Source: Rubrimonas cliftonensis (GTDB lineage: Bacteria > Pseudomonadota > Alphaproteobacteria > Rhodobacterales > Rhodobacteraceae). Taken from it: a stretch of 64,000 nt of DNA. Each line of letters begins with the position of its first letter. Position 1 is the stretch's first letter. The stretch is from the NCBI RefSeq assembly GCF_900107585.1, contig NZ_FNQM01000006.1, forward strand, positions 62,001 through 126,000. Direction: 5' to 3'. Shown piece after piece: positions 35,534 to 46,116 of the stretch. A program made the position numbers and the translations under genes. The notes below the pieces were generated by a model, which worked only from the letters and a program-made list of their open reading frames with translations, searched no databases and was not told where the DNA came from.

Positions 35534-36909
35534 GACGCCCTCCGCACCGCCCGGCCTTCCGAGCCGGATGCACGCGCCGCGCCGCGATGGCCTTCGGCCT
35601 CTCGGCCGCGGCGCTAACGGCGACGCCATGGGCCGCGAGCCGGGCGCTGGCGCAGCAGAGCCCGCTCGAGATCACCATCGCCGGCGGCGAGTTCAGGCCG
35701 ATCCCCTTCGCGGTCGGCGGCATCTTCGGGGCTGACGCCGACACCCAGATCGTCGCGGACGAAGTGCGCGACATCGTCGAGAGCGACCTGACCAACTCGG
35801 GGCTGTTCGCCAATCGCCGCGCAGCCTCGCCCCAGCAGCTCGGCGGCTTCGACGCCCGGCCCAACTTCGAGGCCTGGCGCGGCGCCGGCGTCGAGGCGCT
35901 CGCGCTCGGCGACGTCCGCGGCGAGACCGACGGTCGACTGCGCGTGCGCTTCCGCCTCTACGACACCGCGAGCGGCGACCAGGTCGAGGGCTTCCAGTTC
36001 CTCATCGACCCCGCCGCGCGCCGCCGCGCGGGCCACAAGGTCGCCGACGCGATCTACACCGCGCTGACCGGCGAGAGCGGCTACTTCGACAGCCGGATCG
36101 TCTTCGTCGACGAGACCGGCGGCAAGGGCGACCGCGTGAAGCGCCTCGCGCTGATGGATCAGGACGGCGCCAACCTGCGCACCCTGACCTCGGGCAAGGA
36201 TCTGGTGCTGACGCCGCGCTTCTCGCCGGTCGAGCAGACGATCCTCTACATCAGCTACGCCAGCGGGGAGCCGCAGGTCTATCTCTACAATCTGGACACC
36301 GGCCAGCGCGAGGTGCTCGGGCGCTTCCCCGGCATGACCTTCGCGCCGCGGTTCTCGCCCGACGGACGGCAGGTGGTCATGTCGCTGGCGCAGGACGGCA
36401 ACACCGACATCTATCTCGTCGATCTCGCGACGCGGCAGATGCGGCGGCTGACCCGCGGCCCGGCCATCGACACCGCGCCGAGCTTCTCGCCCGACGGGGC
36501 GCAGATCGCCTTCGAGAGCGACCGCGGCGGCGGTCAGCAGATCTACGTCATGAGCGCGTCAGGCGGGGAGGCGACGGCCCAGCGCATCAGCTACGGCTCG
36601 GGCCGCTACTCGACGCCGGTATGGTCGCCGCGCGGCGACCTGATCGCCTTCACGCGCATCGCGAGCGGCCAGTTCCAGGTCGGCGTGATGGGCGTCGACG
36701 GCTCCGGCGAGCGTCTGCTCGACGCCACCTTCCACAGCGAAGGCCCCGCCTGGGCGCCCAACGGCCGAGTGCTGACCTTCTTCCGCGAGACGCCAGGTCA
36801 GAGCGGCTCGCCCTCGATCTGGAGCGTGGACGTCACGGGCCTGAACCTGCGCCGCCTGCCCACCCCCAACGCCGCGTCGGACCCCGCATGGTCGCCGCTG
36901 CTGCCCTGA
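35530..36909 (+). CDS. tolB: Tol-Pal system beta-propeller protein TolB
   Basis: TolB is the periplasmic partner that binds Pal. The 459-residue protein has a signal peptide (about residues 1-38, ending SRALAQ), an N-terminal domain and six propeller blades marked by repeated FSPDGxQ elements such as PRFSPDGRQVVMS and PSFSPDGAQIAFES. Its ATG overlaps the tolA stop. The signal contains a TRRAAM twin arginine, which may route it through Tat. Confidence 0.97.
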   Translation: MRRPPHRPAFRAGCTRRAAMAFGLSAAALTATPWAASRALAQQSPLEITIAGGEFRPIPFAVGGIFGADADTQIVADEVRDIVESDLTNSGLFANRRAASPQQLGGFDARPNFEAWRGAGVEALALGDVRGETDGRLRVRFRLYDTASGDQVEGFQFLIDPAARRRAGHKVADAIYTALTGESGYFDSRIVFVDETGGKGDRVKRLALMDQDGANLRTLTSGKDLVLTPRFSPVEQTILYISYASGEPQVYLYNLDTGQREVLGRFPGMTFAPRFSPDGRQVVMSLAQDGNTDIYLVDLATRQMRRLTRGPAIDTAPSFSPDGAQIAFESDRGGGQQIYVMSASGGEATAQRISYGSGRYSTPVWSPRGDLIAFTRIASGQFQVGVMGVDGSGERLLDATFHSEGPAWAPNGRVLTFFRETPGQSGSPSIWSVDVTGLNLRRLPTPNAASDPAWSPLLP

Positions 36910-36977
36910 CGCGCGCGGTTGCGCGCGCAGGTGTTATGCCTCGACGCGCGCGGTTGCGCGCGCAGGTGTTATGCCTC
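36908..36977. repeat. 35-bp exact tandem duplication between tolB and pal
   Basis: Bases 36908-36942 and 36943-36977 are identical. Each unit includes GACGCGCGCGGTTGCGCGCG and ends GCAGGTGTTATGCCTC. The first unit overlaps the tolB stop codon (36907-36909). A GCGCGC self-complementary pair in each unit can form a small hairpin. Confidence 0.92.
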
Positions 36978-37023
36978 AAACCGAAACCTGGGCCGAGACG
37001 GGCCCGACACAGGAGTTAGTCGA

Positions 37024-37575
37024 GTGACCACATCGCGCATCGCCCCCGCCGGCGCCGCCGGTCGCACAGTTCCCGCCCGCATCGCGCTGGCGATGGTCGC
37101 CGCGCTGGCGCTCGCCGCCTGCGCGTCAGACCCCGATCCCGCGACGCTCGCCGGGGCCGACGGCCTCAACGGCGCGGGCGGCGCCGGCGTCGGCGCGCTG
37201 GACCCGCGCTCGGCCGAGTACTTCAACGTCACCGTCGGCGACCGGGTCTTCTTCGACACCGACAGCGCGACGCTCGACGCAGGCGCCCGCGCCACGCTGA
37301 CCGCCCAGGCGGCCTGGCTGACGCAGAACCCCGGCGTCGACGTCACGGTTGAGGGCCACGCCGACGAGCGCGGCACGCGGGAGTACAACCTCGCGCTCGG
37401 CGCGCGGCGCGCGCAGTCCGCGCGCGACTTCCTCGTGGCTCAGGGCGTCCCGGCGAGCCGGATGCGCACGGTGAGCTACGGCAAGGAGCGACCGGTCGCG
37501 CTCGGCTCCAACCCGGCCGCATGGGCGCAGAACCGCCGTGCGGTCAGCGTCGTCGCCGGCGCGCCGATCAGCTGA
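37024..37575 (+). CDS. pal: Peptidoglycan-associated lipoprotein Pal
   Basis: Pal anchors the outer membrane to peptidoglycan. The 183-residue protein has a lipoprotein signal with lipobox LAAC (Cys33) and an OmpA-like domain with VTVEGHADERGTREYNLALG (peptidoglycan diaminopimelate contact) and ARRAQSARDFL. The start is GTG at 37024 with AGGAG eight bases upstream. It lies between tolB and cpoB. Confidence 0.96.
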   Translation: MTTSRIAPAGAAGRTVPARIALAMVAALALAACASDPDPATLAGADGLNGAGGAGVGALDPRSAEYFNVTVGDRVFFDTDSATLDAGARATLTAQAAWLTQNPGVDVTVEGHADERGTREYNLALGARRAQSARDFLVAQGVPASRMRTVSYGKERPVALGSNPAAWAQNRRAVSVVAGAPIS

Positions 37576-37579
37576 GCCA

Positions 37580-38320
37580 ATGCGCCGCGCCGTTCTCGCA
37601 CTCTCGCTGCTGGCCGCGCTCGCGGCCGGCGCCGGCGCGGCGCAGACGCCAGCGCAGCTCCAGCAGCGCATCGACGCCCAGGAGGCGGAGCTGCGTCGCC
37701 TGACGGCGCAGGCGGAGCAGCTGGGTTTCGAACTTCGGCGCCTGCGCGAGGCGCAGGAGGCGCGTCTACAGGATCTCGAATTCCGCATCATCGAGCTCGA
37801 GGGCGGCGACCCGACGGCGGCGTTCCGCACGGGCGACCAGCCGGAGGCCGCGACGCCGCAGGCCGGTGCGCCCTCTCCCGCGGCGGGGCTGGGCGCGCCC
37901 CCTGCGGCGCTCGGCTCCTTGCGGGGCTCGATCGGACCCGACGAGCGCGCGGCCTTCGAGGCCGCGATGCGCGACCTCGAAGGTCTCGGGCCCGATGCCG
38001 GCCGCCGCAGCGTCTCCGACTTCCTCTCGGCCTACCCGGACGGCGCTCTCGGCGCGGAGGCGCTCGCGCGCGTGGGCGCCGCCCTGGCCGCCGAGGGCCG
38101 GCACCAGGAGGCCGCGCGCGTCTTTCTCGAGGGCGTGCGCGACCATGGCGACGAGCCGGGCGCGCCCGAGGCGCTGCTCGGGCTCGCCCGTTCGCTGGCC
38201 GCGCTCGGCGCCGCCGAACAGGCCTGCGCCTCGTTTCGCGAACTCGCCGGCCGCGCCGACGCGCCGCCGAGCCTGAAGGCGACAGGGGCCGAGGCCGCCC
38301 GGCGCGCCGGCTGCCTCTGA
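37580..38320 (+). CDS. cpoB: Cell division coordinator CpoB (YbgF)
   Basis: CpoB links Tol-Pal to cell-wall synthesis. The 246-residue secreted protein has a signal peptide (about residues 1-20), a coiled coil (about 23-65, QQRIDAQEAELRRL) and C-terminal TPR repeats (FLSAYPDGALGAEAL, ACASFRELAG). The ATG at 37580 lies five bases after the pal stop. The middle segment is a Pro/Ala/Gly linker. Confidence 0.93.
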   Translation: MRRAVLALSLLAALAAGAGAAQTPAQLQQRIDAQEAELRRLTAQAEQLGFELRRLREAQEARLQDLEFRIIELEGGDPTAAFRTGDQPEAATPQAGAPSPAAGLGAPPAALGSLRGSIGPDERAAFEAAMRDLEGLGPDAGRRSVSDFLSAYPDGALGAEALARVGAALAAEGRHQEAARVFLEGVRDHGDEPGAPEALLGLARSLAALGAAEQACASFRELAGRADAPPSLKATGAEAARRAGCL

Positions 38321-38331
38321 GGCGGCGGCGC

Positions 38332-39606
38332 GTGCCCCGCGCGACAACGGGCGATCCGGAGGCCGCAGGGGCCGCCGCGCTCGACGCGCTCCATCCCGGC
38401 GGGGCGCTCGGACTGGCCGTCTCGGGCGGCGGCGACAGCGCCGCGCTGATGCGGATCGCGGCGGGGTGGGCGCAGGCGCGCGGCGTCGGCCTGCGCGCGG
38501 CCTGCGTCGACCACGGCCTCAGACCGGAGGCGGCGGAGGAGGCGGCGCAGGTCGCCGCCCTCGCCGCATCTCTCGGAATTCCTTGCGATACGCTGCGTTG
38601 GCGCGGCTGGGACGGCCGCGGCAACCTGCAGGCGGCGGCGCGCTCGGCGCGCTCGGCGCTGTTGTCGGCCTGGGCCGCCGAGCATGGCCTGTCCGCGGTC
38701 GCGCTGGGGCACACCCTCGACGACCAGGCGGAGACGGTGCTGATGCGCATCGCCCGCGGGGCCGGCGTGGACGGCCTCTCCGGCATGGCGCCCGCATCCG
38801 GGCGCGACGGCGCGCTGTGGCTGCGGCCTCTGCTCGGCCTGCGGCGCGCGGCGCTCAGGGAGTGGCTTGCGCGGCGCTCGGCGACGTGGATCGAGGATCC
38901 CTCCAACGACGATCCCCGCTTCGAGCGGGTGCGCGTGCGCGCCGCGATGACCGCGCTGGAGGCGGCCGGCGTCTCGGCCGACGCGCTCGCCGCCGTCGCC
39001 GACCGGATGCAGGCGGCGCGCGGCGCGCTCGACGCCCGCGCCGCGTCGCTGTGGTCGCAGGCCTCGCGCGTGGGGCCCTGCGGCGACGTCGCGCTCTCCC
39101 GCGCCGCGCTCGCCGACGCGCCCGAGGAGATCGGGAGGAGGCTGCTCGCCCGCGCCCTGCGACGCGCCGGCGGCGCGTGGACGCCGCGACCACGCGCCGC
39201 GGCGCTCGGCGCGCTGCTGGACGCCGCACGGTCCGGCGCGCTCGGGCGCGGCCGGACGCTCGCCGGGTGCGTCGCCTTCGACGCCGCAGACGCCGTGATT
39301 TTCGCGCGCGAGCACGCCGCCGCAGCGCGCGCCCGCGCCGAAGCCGATCTGTGGGATGGCCGCTGGCGCGTGCGGACCGACGCCCCCGGCGCCGTCGCGG
39401 CGCTCGGAGAGGCCGGCGAGGCGGCGCTGATGGCGGCCGCCCGGGCGGAAGGCTGGCGCGCGCCGCAGGCCTGGCGCGCCGCGCCGCGCGCCGCGCGGCT
39501 GTCGACGCCGGCGCTGTGGCGGGGCGAGGCGCTGGCCTGCGCGCCGCTTGCGGGCTACGGTGACGGTCTGATGGCGGTAGCGTATCAGCCCGACGTCGCG
39601 AGCTGA
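38332..39606 (+). CDS. tilS: tRNA(Ile)-lysidine synthetase
   Basis: TilS adds lysine to C34 of the tRNA-Ile AUA reader, an essential step. The 424-residue protein has the PP-loop VSGGGDSAALMR, CVDHGLR, GHTLDDQAETVLMR and RGAGVDGLSGM. The start is GTG at 38332; the frame cannot be extended far upstream without running into cpoB. It continues the Tol-Pal cluster toward ftsH, a conserved alphaproteobacterial order. Confidence 0.95.
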   Translation: MPRATTGDPEAAGAAALDALHPGGALGLAVSGGGDSAALMRIAAGWAQARGVGLRAACVDHGLRPEAAEEAAQVAALAASLGIPCDTLRWRGWDGRGNLQAAARSARSALLSAWAAEHGLSAVALGHTLDDQAETVLMRIARGAGVDGLSGMAPASGRDGALWLRPLLGLRRAALREWLARRSATWIEDPSNDDPRFERVRVRAAMTALEAAGVSADALAAVADRMQAARGALDARAASLWSQASRVGPCGDVALSRAALADAPEEIGRRLLARALRRAGGAWTPRPRAAALGALLDAARSGALGRGRTLAGCVAFDAADAVIFAREHAAAARARAEADLWDGRWRVRTDAPGAVAALGEAGEAALMAAARAEGWRAPQAWRAAPRAARLSTPALWRGEALACAPLAGYGDGLMAVAYQPDVAS

Positions 39607-39717
39607 GTCGCGGCGTCGGGTCGCCGGCTTCGGCGACGACGCGTTGAATCCCGCCTGCGAGCGATTATCTGCGACGACAGCCGGGAGGAGACCCGGCGCA
39701 ACGGGAGCATCTGACCG

Positions 39718-41640
<1,923 letters not shown>

Positions 41641-41666
41641 GCATTCGCCTGACGCGACAGGCGTTC

Positions 41667-41700
41667 AAGGGCCCGGCGGCAACCTCCGCCGGGCCCTTTG
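41667..41700 (+). terminator. Rho-independent terminator after ftsH
   Basis: Stem AAGGGCCCGGCGG (41667-41679) pairs exactly with CCGCCGGGCCCTT (41686-41698), with loop CAACCT (41680-41685). It is followed by only a short run of T (TTTG), starting 26 bases after the ftsH stop. The position and perfect 13-bp stem make it the end of the Tol-Pal/ftsH transcript. Confidence 0.85.
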
Positions 41701-41887
41701 CGCATCGCGCCATCGACGGCGCCGTGACCGTCCCCGCCTGCATCGCGGGATGCGGCGCCCACAAAAGCGGCGCAGCGACCCTCTTTGCGCTTGAAACGGC
41801 GCGAAGCCGTTGCGGCGCGGCCGTTTGCTTTGCAAGGATTGCGCGTTCGGCGGCGCGGCGCCGCGTCCGGGCGCGGGAGAAGTTCCA

Positions 41888-43279
41888 GTGTTCAGCCATA
41901 CGCTCGCAGGCCAGCGCCACGCGTTCCAAGACCTCGCAACGCTGCTCGCCCGCGCCACGCCGCTGCGGTCGGGGGACTGCCTCGCCGGCGTGGCGGCCGG
42001 GACCGACGCGGAGCGCGCCGCCGCGCAGCTTGCGCTGGCCGACCTGCCGCTGAAGCATTTCCTGACCGAAGTCGTCGTCCCATACGAGGACGACGAGGTG
42101 ACGCGGCTCATCATCGACGGGCACGACGCGGCCGCCTTCGCGCCGGTCTCCTCGATGACGGTGGGCCAGTTCAGGGACTGGCTGCTGTCGGACGCGGCCG
42201 ACGGCCAGGCGCTCGCCGCGCTGGCGCCGGGGCTGGCGCCGGAGATGGCGGCGGCGGTCTCGAAGATCTGCCGCGCGCAGGATCTGGTGCTCATCGCCCG
42301 CAAGGCGGAGGTCACGACGCGGTTCCGCAACACCATCGGACTGCGGGGGCGGCTCTCGACGCGGCTTCAGCCGAACCACCCGACCGACGACGCGATCGGC
42401 GTGGCGGCGGCGGTGCTCGACGGCCTGCTCTACGGCTCGGGCGACGCGGTGATCGGCGTCAACCCCGCCACCGACAACGTCGCCGCCGTGGGCGCGCTGC
42501 TGCGCCTGCTCGACGACGTGATCCACCGGCACGAGATCCCCACCCAGTCCTGCGTGCTGGCCCATCTCACCACCACCATCGCCGCCATCGAGGCCGGCGC
42601 GCCGGTGGATCTCGCCTTCCAGTCCATCGCCGGAACCGAAGGGACCAATGCGAGCTTCGGCGTCTCGCTGGCGACGCTGCGGGAGGGGCGGGAGGCCGCG
42701 CTGTCGCTCGACCGCGGAAAGCTGGGCGACAACGTGATGTATTTCGAGACCGGGCAGGGTTCGTGCCTCTCGGCCGGCGCGCATCACGGCGTCGACCAGC
42801 AGACGCTGGAGGCGCGGGCCTACGCCGTGGCGCGGGCCTTCGAGCCGCTGCTCGTCAACACTGTCGTCGGCTTCATCGGCCCGGAATACCTCTATGACGG
42901 CAAGCAGATCATCCGGGCGGGGCTGGAGGACCATTTCTGCGGCAAGCTGCTGGGCCTGCCGATGGGCTGCGACATCTGCCACACCAACCACGCCGAAGCC
43001 GACATGGACGACATGGACGTGCTGCTGACGATGCTGGGCGCGGCGGGCGTGGCCTTCGTCATGGGCATTCCGGGTTCCGACGACGTGATGCTGAACTACC
43101 AGTCGACCTCGTTTCACGACGCGCTCTATGCGCGGCGGGCGCTGGGGCTGCGCCCGGCGCCGGAGTTCGAGGCGTGGCTGGAGGCGTCGGGCGTCATGGC
43201 TGCCGACGGGCGCTTCACGCCGCTGGAGGGCGGCGGGCGGTTCGCCGGCGCGCTCGCTAGGGCGGGGGCGGCGGCGTGA
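41888..43279 (+). CDS. eutB: Ethanolamine ammonia-lyase large subunit
   Basis: EutB with EutC converts ethanolamine to acetaldehyde and ammonia using adenosylcobalamin. The 463-residue protein shows TRFRNTIGLRGRLSTRLQPNHP, GVNPATDNV, PVDLAFQSIAGTEGTNASFG, YFETGQGSCLSAGAHHG and GCDICHTNHAEADMDDMD, all standard. Start is GTG at 41888 with GGGAG upstream. No microcompartment genes are adjacent, so this is a compartment-free form. eutC overlaps by four bases. Confidence 0.97.
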   Translation: MFSHTLAGQRHAFQDLATLLARATPLRSGDCLAGVAAGTDAERAAAQLALADLPLKHFLTEVVVPYEDDEVTRLIIDGHDAAAFAPVSSMTVGQFRDWLLSDAADGQALAALAPGLAPEMAAAVSKICRAQDLVLIARKAEVTTRFRNTIGLRGRLSTRLQPNHPTDDAIGVAAAVLDGLLYGSGDAVIGVNPATDNVAAVGALLRLLDDVIHRHEIPTQSCVLAHLTTTIAAIEAGAPVDLAFQSIAGTEGTNASFGVSLATLREGREAALSLDRGKLGDNVMYFETGQGSCLSAGAHHGVDQQTLEARAYAVARAFEPLLVNTVVGFIGPEYLYDGKQIIRAGLEDHFCGKLLGLPMGCDICHTNHAEADMDDMDVLLTMLGAAGVAFVMGIPGSDDVMLNYQSTSFHDALYARRALGLRPAPEFEAWLEASGVMAADGRFTPLEGGGRFAGALARAGAAA

Positions 43280-44055
43280 GCGTCGTCGTCGACCGCTGGT
43301 CGGGCCTGCGCCGCCACACGCCGGCGCGCATCGCGCTCGGGCGCGCGGGTGTGTCGCTGCCGACGTCGGAGGCGCTGGCGTTCCGCGCCGCCCACGCCGC
43401 GGCGCGCACGGCGGTCCACGCCGCGCTCGACGCCGACGCGCTCGGCGCGACGCTCGGCGCGATGTTTCCCGCCGTCGCGGTCCTCGCCTCGCGCGCCGAG
43501 GATCGGCCGACCTATCTGCGGCGGCCCGATCTCGGGCGACGTCTCGACGACGCCTCCCGCGAGGGCCTCGCGCTGGCCGAGCCTAAGGGCGCAGACGTCG
43601 CCGTGGCGATCTGTGACGGCCTGTCGGCGCTGGCGGTCGAGCGCAACGCGGCGCGCTTCCTCGCCGCCTTCGCGCCGCACGTTGCGCGGCACGGCTGGCG
43701 CCTGGCGCCGCTCGGCATCGCGCTGCAGGGCAGGGTGGCGCTGGGCGACGAGATCGGCGAACTGCTCCGGGCGCGGTTGACGCTGATGCTGATCGGCGAG
43801 CGGCCGGGCCTCTCCTCGCCCGACAGCCTCGGGGTCTATCTGACGCATGGGCCGCGCGTCGGGCTCACGGACGCCGCGCGCAACTGCGTCTCCAACATCC
43901 GCGACGGCGGACTGGCCCATGGCGAGGCGGCGCACCGCGCCGCCTATCTCTGCGCCGAGGCGCTGCGCCGGGGGCTCAGCGGCGTCGCCCTGAAGGACGA
44001 GACGGCGCCGGCGCCCGCGGCGCTCGGCGGCGGCGCCGCGGCCATCGGCCTCTGA
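43276..44055 (+). CDS. eutC: Ethanolamine ammonia-lyase small subunit
   Basis: The 259-residue partner of EutB. It shows HTPARIALGRAGVSLPTSEAL, TYLRRPDLGRRL, LMLIGERPGLSSPDSLGVYL and RNCVSNIRDGGLAHGEAA, which carry the B12-binding and signature residues of EutC. The GTG overlaps the eutB stop (GTGA). The C-terminus is a Gly/Ala tail. Confidence 0.96.
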   Translation: MSVVVDRWSGLRRHTPARIALGRAGVSLPTSEALAFRAAHAAARTAVHAALDADALGATLGAMFPAVAVLASRAEDRPTYLRRPDLGRRLDDASREGLALAEPKGADVAVAICDGLSALAVERNAARFLAAFAPHVARHGWRLAPLGIALQGRVALGDEIGELLRARLTLMLIGERPGLSSPDSLGVYLTHGPRVGLTDAARNCVSNIRDGGLAHGEAAHRAAYLCAEALRRGLSGVALKDETAPAPAALGGGAAAIGL

Positions 44056-44101
44056 CGGCCGCAGGCGCGCCGCCTCCGCACCGAACCCGGGCCGCGTCGG
44101 C

Positions 44102-45313
44102 TCAGACGATGTTGTGCGCCGGGCCGTAGGGAAAGCCGGTGACGTTCTCGGCGCCGTCGGGGCCGACCACGAGGATGTCGTGCTCGCGATAGCCGCCGGC
44201 GCCCGGCGCACCCAGCGGCGCGGTCAGCATCGGCTCCATGGACACCACCATCCCCGGCGCCAGCGTCGTCTCGACGTCCTCGCGCAGCTCCAGCCCCGCC
44301 TCGCGGCCGTAGTAGTGCGAAAGCACGCCGAAGGAGTGGCCGTAGCCGAAGGTGCGCAGGCCGAGCAGCCCGCGTTCGTCGAGAAACGCGTTGAGCTCGG
44401 CGGTGATCGCGTCGCAGCGCGCGCCGGGGCGGATCAGCGACAGCCCGAGCTCATGCGTCGCGACGTTCGCCTCCCACAGCTTCAGGGAGGCGGCGTCGGG
44501 CTCGCCGAGAAACAGCGTCCGCTCCAGCGCGGTGTAGTAGCCGCAGGTCATCGGGAAGCAGTTGAGGCTGAGGATGTCGCCGGGCTCCAGCCTGCGCGTC
44601 GTGACCGGGTTGTGGGCGCCGTCGGTGTTGGGGCCGGACTGGAGCCACACCCAGCTGTCGCGCAGCTCGCTGTCGGGCAGGCGTTCGGCGATGGCGCGCT
44701 CCATCGCGTCGCGGCCGGCCATGGCCACGTCGATTTCGCGGACGCCGGGGCGGATCTCCGCCTTGCAGGCCGCGCCGCCGATGTCCGCGATGGCGGCGCC
44801 GGTGCGGATGAGGGCGATCTCCGCCGGCGACTTGATCATCCGCTGGCGCATCGCGGCCGCGGCGACGTCGACGGTCTCCGCGGCGCCGAGCGCCTCGCCG
44901 AGCGCATCGGCCTGCGCGAGTGTCAGCGCGTCGCGCTCCACGCCGACGCGCCGTGCGCCGCCCGCGACGCTTGCGACCGCGCGCCAGAAGTTGCCGCGCG
45001 CCCAGTCGGTGTAGGTCAGCGTCTCGCAGACGGCGCGGCGGAAGGGCTGGCCGTGGTCGATCAGCGCCGCCACGACCACGCAGCGGTCCTGCGTCACGAC
45101 CGCCGCGTAGGATCTTCCGAAACTGCAGTACAGAAAGCCGGTGTAGTAGGCGACGCAGTGCATCGAGGTCAGCAGCGCCGCCTCGACCCCGGCCTCGGCC
45201 ATGTGGGCGCGCAGGCCGGCGAGGCGGGCCGCGTATTCCTCGGGCGCGAAGGGCGGCGGCGCCTTGGGGCCGTTGCGGAGCGGCAGGAAGGCGGGACGCG
45301 AGGGGCTGGTCAT
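44102..45313 (-). CDS. Creatinase (creatine amidinohydrolase)
   Basis: Creatinase hydrolyses creatine to sarcosine and urea. The 403-residue protein has exactly the length I recall for Pseudomonas creatinase and matches it closely in YYTGFLYCSFGR, QSGPNTDGAHNPVTTRR, DILSLNCFPM, GHSFGVLSHYYGREAGLEL and MVVSMEPML. The pita-bread fold is of the M24 peptidase type but without metal ligands. The ATG at 45313 has GGAGAG four bases upstream. It converges with eutC, 46 bases apart. No creatininase or sarcosine oxidase genes are near. Confidence 0.93.
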   Translation of the reverse strand: MTSPSRPAFLPLRNGPKAPPPFAPEEYAARLAGLRAHMAEAGVEAALLTSMHCVAYYTGFLYCSFGRSYAAVVTQDRCVVVAALIDHGQPFRRAVCETLTYTDWARGNFWRAVASVAGGARRVGVERDALTLAQADALGEALGAAETVDVAAAAMRQRMIKSPAEIALIRTGAAIADIGGAACKAEIRPGVREIDVAMAGRDAMERAIAERLPDSELRDSWVWLQSGPNTDGAHNPVTTRRLEPGDILSLNCFPMTCGYYTALERTLFLGEPDAASLKLWEANVATHELGLSLIRPGARCDAITAELNAFLDERGLLGLRTFGYGHSFGVLSHYYGREAGLELREDVETTLAPGMVVSMEPMLTAPLGAPGAGGYREHDILVVGPDGAENVTGFPYGPAHNIV

Positions 45314-45502
45314 GGGGCTCTCCGGTGCGTCGATCCGGGAGCCATGGGCGCCCGAACCGAAGGTCCGGGCGTGCAGGACGATGCGGCCGACCCCGATGGA
45401 CCCGCCGCGGGCACGGCTTTCGCCTGAGACGACGCCATCGCCTCCGCCCGGCACCGATCTAGCGCCGCGCCGCCCCGCGAGTCCAGCCTGTCGCGTCGGC
45501 GC

Positions 45503-45997
45503 TCAGCTGGGCAAGGGCAGCGCCGTCTCGGCCTTGATCTCCTCCATCGAGAGCAGCGAGGTGACGTTGTAGATGCTCACCTGCGCGATCAGCCTTTGAT
45601 AGAAGGCGTCATAGGCGCGCGCATCCGCCACGCGCACCTGCAGCACATAGTCGATCTCGCCCGCCAGCCGGTGCGCCGAGACGATCTCCGGCATCGACTT
45701 CACCGCCGTCACGAAACGCTCCAGCCAGCCCGGCTCGTGCTGCGCCGTGCGCACGAGTACGAAGAAGCAGGCGCCCAAGCCCACCGCCTCCGGGCGCAGG
45801 ACGGCCACCTGGCGGTCGATCACGCCGGCGGCGCGCAGCTTGCGGATGCGGTTCCACACCGGCGTCTTCGAGGCGCCGACCTGACCGGCCAATTCGTCGA
45901 GGGACGCGGTCGCATCGCGCTGCAGCGCATCAAGGATTTTCCGGTCCAGCGCGTCCAGCGCGACGGGTTTCCCGGCCTCCGGGTCAGCCTTGGACAA
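45503..45997 (-). CDS. Lrp/AsnC-family transcriptional regulator
   Basis: A 164-residue regulator: winged helix-turn-helix with LDALDRKILDALQRDATAS and VGASKTPVWNRIRKL (about residues 14-70), then a RAM ligand-binding domain (about 80-150). I start it at the TTG at 45997, preceded by AGGAG, because this gives the usual Lrp length; an ATG at 46069 is in frame but would leave only 47 bases for both promoters. It is divergent from the cysG operon and is a plausible regulator of it. Confidence 0.88.
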   Translation of the reverse strand: MSKADPEAGKPVALDALDRKILDALQRDATASLDELAGQVGASKTPVWNRIRKLRAAGVIDRQVAVLRPEAVGLGACFFVLVRTAQHEPGWLERFVTAVKSMPEIVSAHRLAGEIDYVLQVRVADARAYDAFYQRLIAQVSIYNVTSLLSMEEIKAETALPLPS

Positions 45998-46116
45998 TGG
46001 TTTCGCGCTCCTGCCTCGCTGCGGACAGCGTTCCTTATTTCCTGCTCCACCTATCAGTTTGGCGAACAAAATTCTAGCTTCTCGTCATCGCCGCAAGGGC
46101 GTCGGAGGGCCGGGAC
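45998..46116. promoter_or_regulatory. Lrp/cysG intergenic promoter region
   Basis: The region has an AT-rich block at about 46030-46090 with CAGTTTGGCGAACAAAATTC, far below local GC. GAA-N5-TTC dyads and the AT richness suit an Lrp-type operator and promoters for both genes, but no sites were verified. Confidence 0.5.

Noticed and set aside
34166-35629. Long minus-strand frame opposite tolA
   Set aside because: It is an Arg/Gly-rich antisense reading of the proline/alanine-rich TolA linker, with no recognisable domain.
41888-44055. Ethanolamine microcompartment locus
   Set aside because: Only eutB and eutC are present; no shell, aldehyde dehydrogenase or eut regulator genes were found on either side.
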